Assembly (NCBI GenBank): GCA_905194705.1
Contig: CAJJTI010000071.1
Coordinates: 1-9,370, forward strand
DNA length: 9,370 nt
Direction: 5' to 3'
From: an uncultured Solobacterium sp.
Lineage (GTDB): Bacteria; Bacillota_I; Bacilli_A; Erysipelotrichales; Erysipelotrichaceae
Under the pieces are notes generated by a model. The model was given only the letters and a program-made list of their open reading frames with translations, searched no databases and was not told the DNA's origin. The position numbers and the translations under genes are program-made. The first letter of the stretch is position 1. The number at the start of each line of letters is the position of its first letter. This document shows, in pieces, positions 6,804-9,370 of the stretch.

Positions 6804-9325
6804 TACTTTTTCTCCTTTGCTTTCGCACTTAAATCTAATAACATTTGCCAAGCTTCTCTTGGAGATAAATCATCTACATCTACTTCGGATAACTTTTCCA
6901 TAATATCTTTTGAAATTGGATCTTCTTTTTCCATTTCAATTAATTGATAACTTTGTTGTACTACTCTCTTTTTACTTTCTAATTCTTTTTGTAAATTAGC
7001 TGCACGATCTAATACTGCTTCTGGTAATCCTGCAAGACGCGCCACGTTAATACCATAAGAACGATCTGCACTTCCAGCTTTAATCTTATATAAGAAAGTA
7101 ACTTTGTTGTTATCTTCTTTAACCATGACATGTTCATTGCGTACTACACCAATTGATTCAACAAGTGTTGTCAGTTCATGATAGTGTGTACTGAATAATG
7201 TTTTTGCATGAACACATGTTGCAATATATTCAATCATTGCTTGAGCTAAAGCCATACCATCATATGTAGATGTACCTCTACCAATTTCATCAAACAGGAT
7301 TAATGAACGACTTGTCGCTGATTGTAGAGCACGATTAGCTTCATTCATTTCTACCATGAATGTGGACTGTCCAGATAAAATATCATCACTTGCCCCAATA
7401 CGTGTAAAGATTTTATCAAATAACGGCATATGACATTCTTTAGCCGGCACAAAACATCCCATCTGTGCCATGATAACAATTAAAGCTGTCTGTCTCATAT
7501 ATGTAGATTTACCACCCATATTAGGACCTGTTATTAGCAAAATAGATTCATCTTTATTCATATGAATATCATTTGCCACATAATGAGGATCTTTCATCAT
7601 GACATCTAATATCGGATGTTTTCCAGCTTTAATATAAAATTCATCATCTGTAAATGTTGGTTTAACATAACCATATTTACTTGACACTTCCGCTAATGCT
7701 CCATAACAATCTAATTCTGATAACACTAACGCTAACTTCTGTAATTTAGGTAGTCTCTTTTTAATTTCATCTAATATATTCTGGAATAATTGTTTTTCAA
7801 TACGTATCGCATTTTCTTCAGCGTGTAATATCGCATCTTCTTTTTCTTTTAATTCTTGTGATATGAAACGTTCATTATTAACAAGAGTCTGTTTACGAAC
7901 ATATCCCCATTCATCCTGTACTAAGGCTGCTGCAGCTTTTGATATTTCAATATAATATCCAAACACACGATTGTAGCCAATCTTCAGTGTTTTAATACCC
8001 GTTCTTTCTCTTTCTTTATTTTCCAGCGAGGCAATAAATGCACGACCATTTTTCTGAATAGATCTAGCTTCATCCAGTTCTTTGTTATAACCGTCCTTGA
8101 AAACACCTCCGTCAGATAATGTTGATGGTGGATTATCCACAATAGCTCCATTCAATAAATCTCTCAAATCATTTAAAGTATCGACTTTTGTATATTCTTT
8201 AAATTCATCTGATTCTACAGCTTGTATGATTTCCGGCACTTCTACTAAAGTTTTTGATAATCTTAAAGCGTCAATAGGACTTGCACTATTTAATGCGCAT
8301 CTTGCAATTAGTCTTTGTAAATCATAAATACCTGATAAATGCTCGCGCATCTTATCTCTTACCATAAAGTTTTGAATTAAAAAGTCTACTTTACGATATC
8401 TGTCTTCTATTTCATTTTGTTTTACTAACGGTTTTTCAATCCACTTCTTTAATAGTCTTGAACCCATTGCACTCTTACATACATCTAAGAATGACCATAA
8501 AGTATCACCTTTGCTTTGTTCATGTAGCGGTGTAATTAACTCCAGATTTAATTGTGTATTATAGTCCATGTATAGAACTTCATCTTCTTTTTCAATTGTC
8601 GCAACCGCCAAATGGTTCAAAATATGTTTTTGTGTTTCTTCAAGATAATTTAACATGCGGCCATATACAGTTCTATATTGGTCTTTGGTTAAACTCTCTG
8701 CTAATTCTTTGTATTCTTCTTTTATTTCATCAACTGAACAATAGGAAATAACAATATTCGCTTCTCTTAACAAGCGGATAGTTTTTTCATCAAAGTGATC
8801 ATTTAATACTACTTCACGTACATTATTTCTTAATAATGTCTGTAATAAAGTTGTAAAGTTATGACTAATTTCCTGGATAAAGTTTTCTCCTGTACTTACT
8901 TCCACAAGAGCTAAAGCATATCCATAACCAAAATCCTCAATAGCACATAAATATACACTGTCTTTTTCATCTTCAATTTCATCAATGACAGTACCTGGTG
9001 TAATTACGCGGATAACATCTCTTTCTACAATACCCTTAGCTTCTTTAGGGTCTTGCATCTGCTCAACTATTGCAACTTTATACCCTCTATTTACAAGTCT
9101 TTCAATATAGCTTTTAACCGCATGATGAGGCACACCACACATTGGTACTTTATCACTTACGCCTGCATTTTTCCCTGTTAAGACTAAATCTAATTCTCTA
9201 GATGCAATCTTAGCATCATCAAAAAACATTTCGTAAAAATCGCCCACGCGGAAAAACAGTATGCTGTCTTTATTTTGATCCTTAATATTAAGGTATTGCT
9301 TCATCATAGGGGATAATTCCGCCAT
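6803..9325 (-). CDS. mutS: DNA mismatch repair protein MutS
   Basis: Recognises base mismatches and small loops and, as an ATP-dependent clamp, recruits MutL. It has 840 residues, typical of MutS1. The N-terminal mismatch domain has the Phe-x-Glu reading motif in [11 protein letters not shown] (F30, E32) and CGVPHHA (63-69). The connector, core and clamp domains follow (about 125-560), with clamp-region sequence [11 protein letters not shown] near 450-460. The ATPase domain has Walker A GPNMGGKS (600-607), signature [10 protein letters not shown] (654-663), Walker [13 protein letters not shown] (675-686, D679 and E680) and STHYHEL (712-718). The C-terminal helix-turn-helix segment [12 protein letters not shown] (821-832) is present. 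Presence of F-x-E and lack of a C-terminal Smr nuclease separate it from MutS2. The ribosome binding site is modest (GGTGA, about nine bases before ATG). It is the first complete gene of the minus-strand cluster; any promoter lies beyond the window or in the last 45 bases. mutL is not adjacent; uvrA takes that place. Confidence 0.97.
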   Translation of the reverse strand: MAELSPMMKQYLNIKDQNKDSILFFRVGDFYEMFFDDAKIASRELDLVLTGKNAGVSDKVPMCGVPHHAVKSYIERLVNRGYKVAIVEQMQDPKEAKGIVERDVIRVITPGTVIDEIEDEKDSVYLCAIEDFGYGYALALVEVSTGENFIQEISHNFTTLLQTLLRNNVREVVLNDHFDEKTIRLLREANIVISYCSVDEIKEEYKELAESLTKDQYRTVYGRMLNYLEETQKHILNHLAVATIEKEDEVLYMDYNTQLNLELITPLHEQSKGDTLWSFLDVCKSAMGSRLLKKWIEKPLVKQNEIEDRYRKVDFLIQNFMVRDKMREHLSGIYDLQRLIARCALNSASPIDALRLSKTLVEVPEIIQAVESDEFKEYTKVDTLNDLRDLLNGAIVDNPPSTLSDGGVFKDGYNKELDEARSIQKNGRAFIASLENKERERTGIKTLKIGYNRVFGYYIEISKAAAALVQDEWGYVRKQTLVNNERFISQELKEKEDAILHAEENAIRIEKQLFQNILDEIKKRLPKLQKLALVLSELDCYGALAEVSSKYGYVKPTFTDDEFYIKAGKHPILDVMMKDPHYVANDIHMNKDESILLITGPNMGGKSTYMRQTALIVIMAQMGCFVPAKECHMPLFDKIFTRIGASDDILSGQSTFMVEMNEANRALQSATSRSLILFDEIGRGTSTYDGMALAQAMIEYIATCVHAKTLFSTHYHELTTLVESIGVVRNEHVMVKEDNNKVTFLYKIKAGSADRSYGINVARLAGLPEAVLDRAANLQKELESKKRVVQQSYQLIEMEKEDPISKDIMEKLSEVDVDDLSPREAWQMLLDLSAKAKEKK
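6812..6817 (-). promoter_or_regulatory. Shine-Dalgarno fixing the uvrA start at 6803
   Basis: AAGGAG on the minus strand lies within the last codons of mutS and eight bases before the ATG that shares a base with the mutS stop (TAATG). No comparable site supports the ATG at 6851. Ribosomes finishing mutS would stop on the uvrA start, so coupling is likely. Confidence 0.75.
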
Positions 9326-9370
9326 TTTTCTACTTCACCGCCCTCTAACAGTCCTGTTTTTAAATTTAAT

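Noticed and set aside
8097..8751. Plus-strand open frames opposite mutS, and similar ones opposite uvrA
   Set aside because: They are antisense to full-length conserved genes, have no ribosome binding sites or recognisable domains, and reflect codon bias of the real strand.
9304..9370. Short open minus-strand frames at the right edge upstream of mutS (one ending at 9335, one running to 9304 into mutS)
   Set aside because: Only about 11 and 21 codons are visible, two frames compete, and neither peptide resembles a known mutS neighbour. An upstream gene may end here but cannot be identified.

Overview
The window reads as chromosomal DNA of a low-GC Bacillota. It is AT-rich throughout and carries hprK, which controls HPr of the sugar phosphotransferase system in Gram-positive bacteria, and ribosome binding sites match AGGAGG-type Shine-Dalgarno sequences. 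The lineage within Bacillota cannot be fixed from the sequence alone; an Erysipelotrichia-type gut organism is a guess. No tRNA, rRNA, insertion sequence or CRISPR array was found.

Layout. Positions 1-2182 carry plus-strand genes: a probable 3' end of a membrane-protein gene (3-173), an intergenic leader with GCAAT repeats, an AAA15-type ATPase (315-1559) and a RloB/AbiLii-type Toprim protein (about 1553-2182). The ATPase and RloB-like protein match the two-gene layout of AbiL/RloAB-type phage-defence pairs. Positions 2276-9325 carry a compact minus-strand cluster, read from right to left: mutS, uvrA, hprK and a ppaX-like HAD phosphatase. The two sets of genes converge on a shared hairpin terminator at 2242-2274.

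How the genes work together. MutS (mismatch recognition) and UvrA (nucleotide-excision damage recognition) overlap by one base (TAATG), so two repair pathways appear translationally linked. HprK phosphorylates HPr on serine and removes that phosphate by phosphorolysis, releasing pyrophosphate; the next gene, overlapping by 8 bases, encodes a phosphatase of the type that hydrolyses this pyrophosphate. The defence pair shows no functional link to this housekeeping cluster and looks like an accessory insertion beside it.

The main oddities are these. The RloB-like gene has no ATG, GTG or TTG before its conserved N-terminal motif, but has an excellent Shine-Dalgarno sequence six bases before an in-frame ACG. 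HprK has Ser at a position where the family normally has His. A perfect 10-bp hairpin without a T-run separates uvrA from hprK. I found no convincing wholly new system; the defence pair belongs to a known type.
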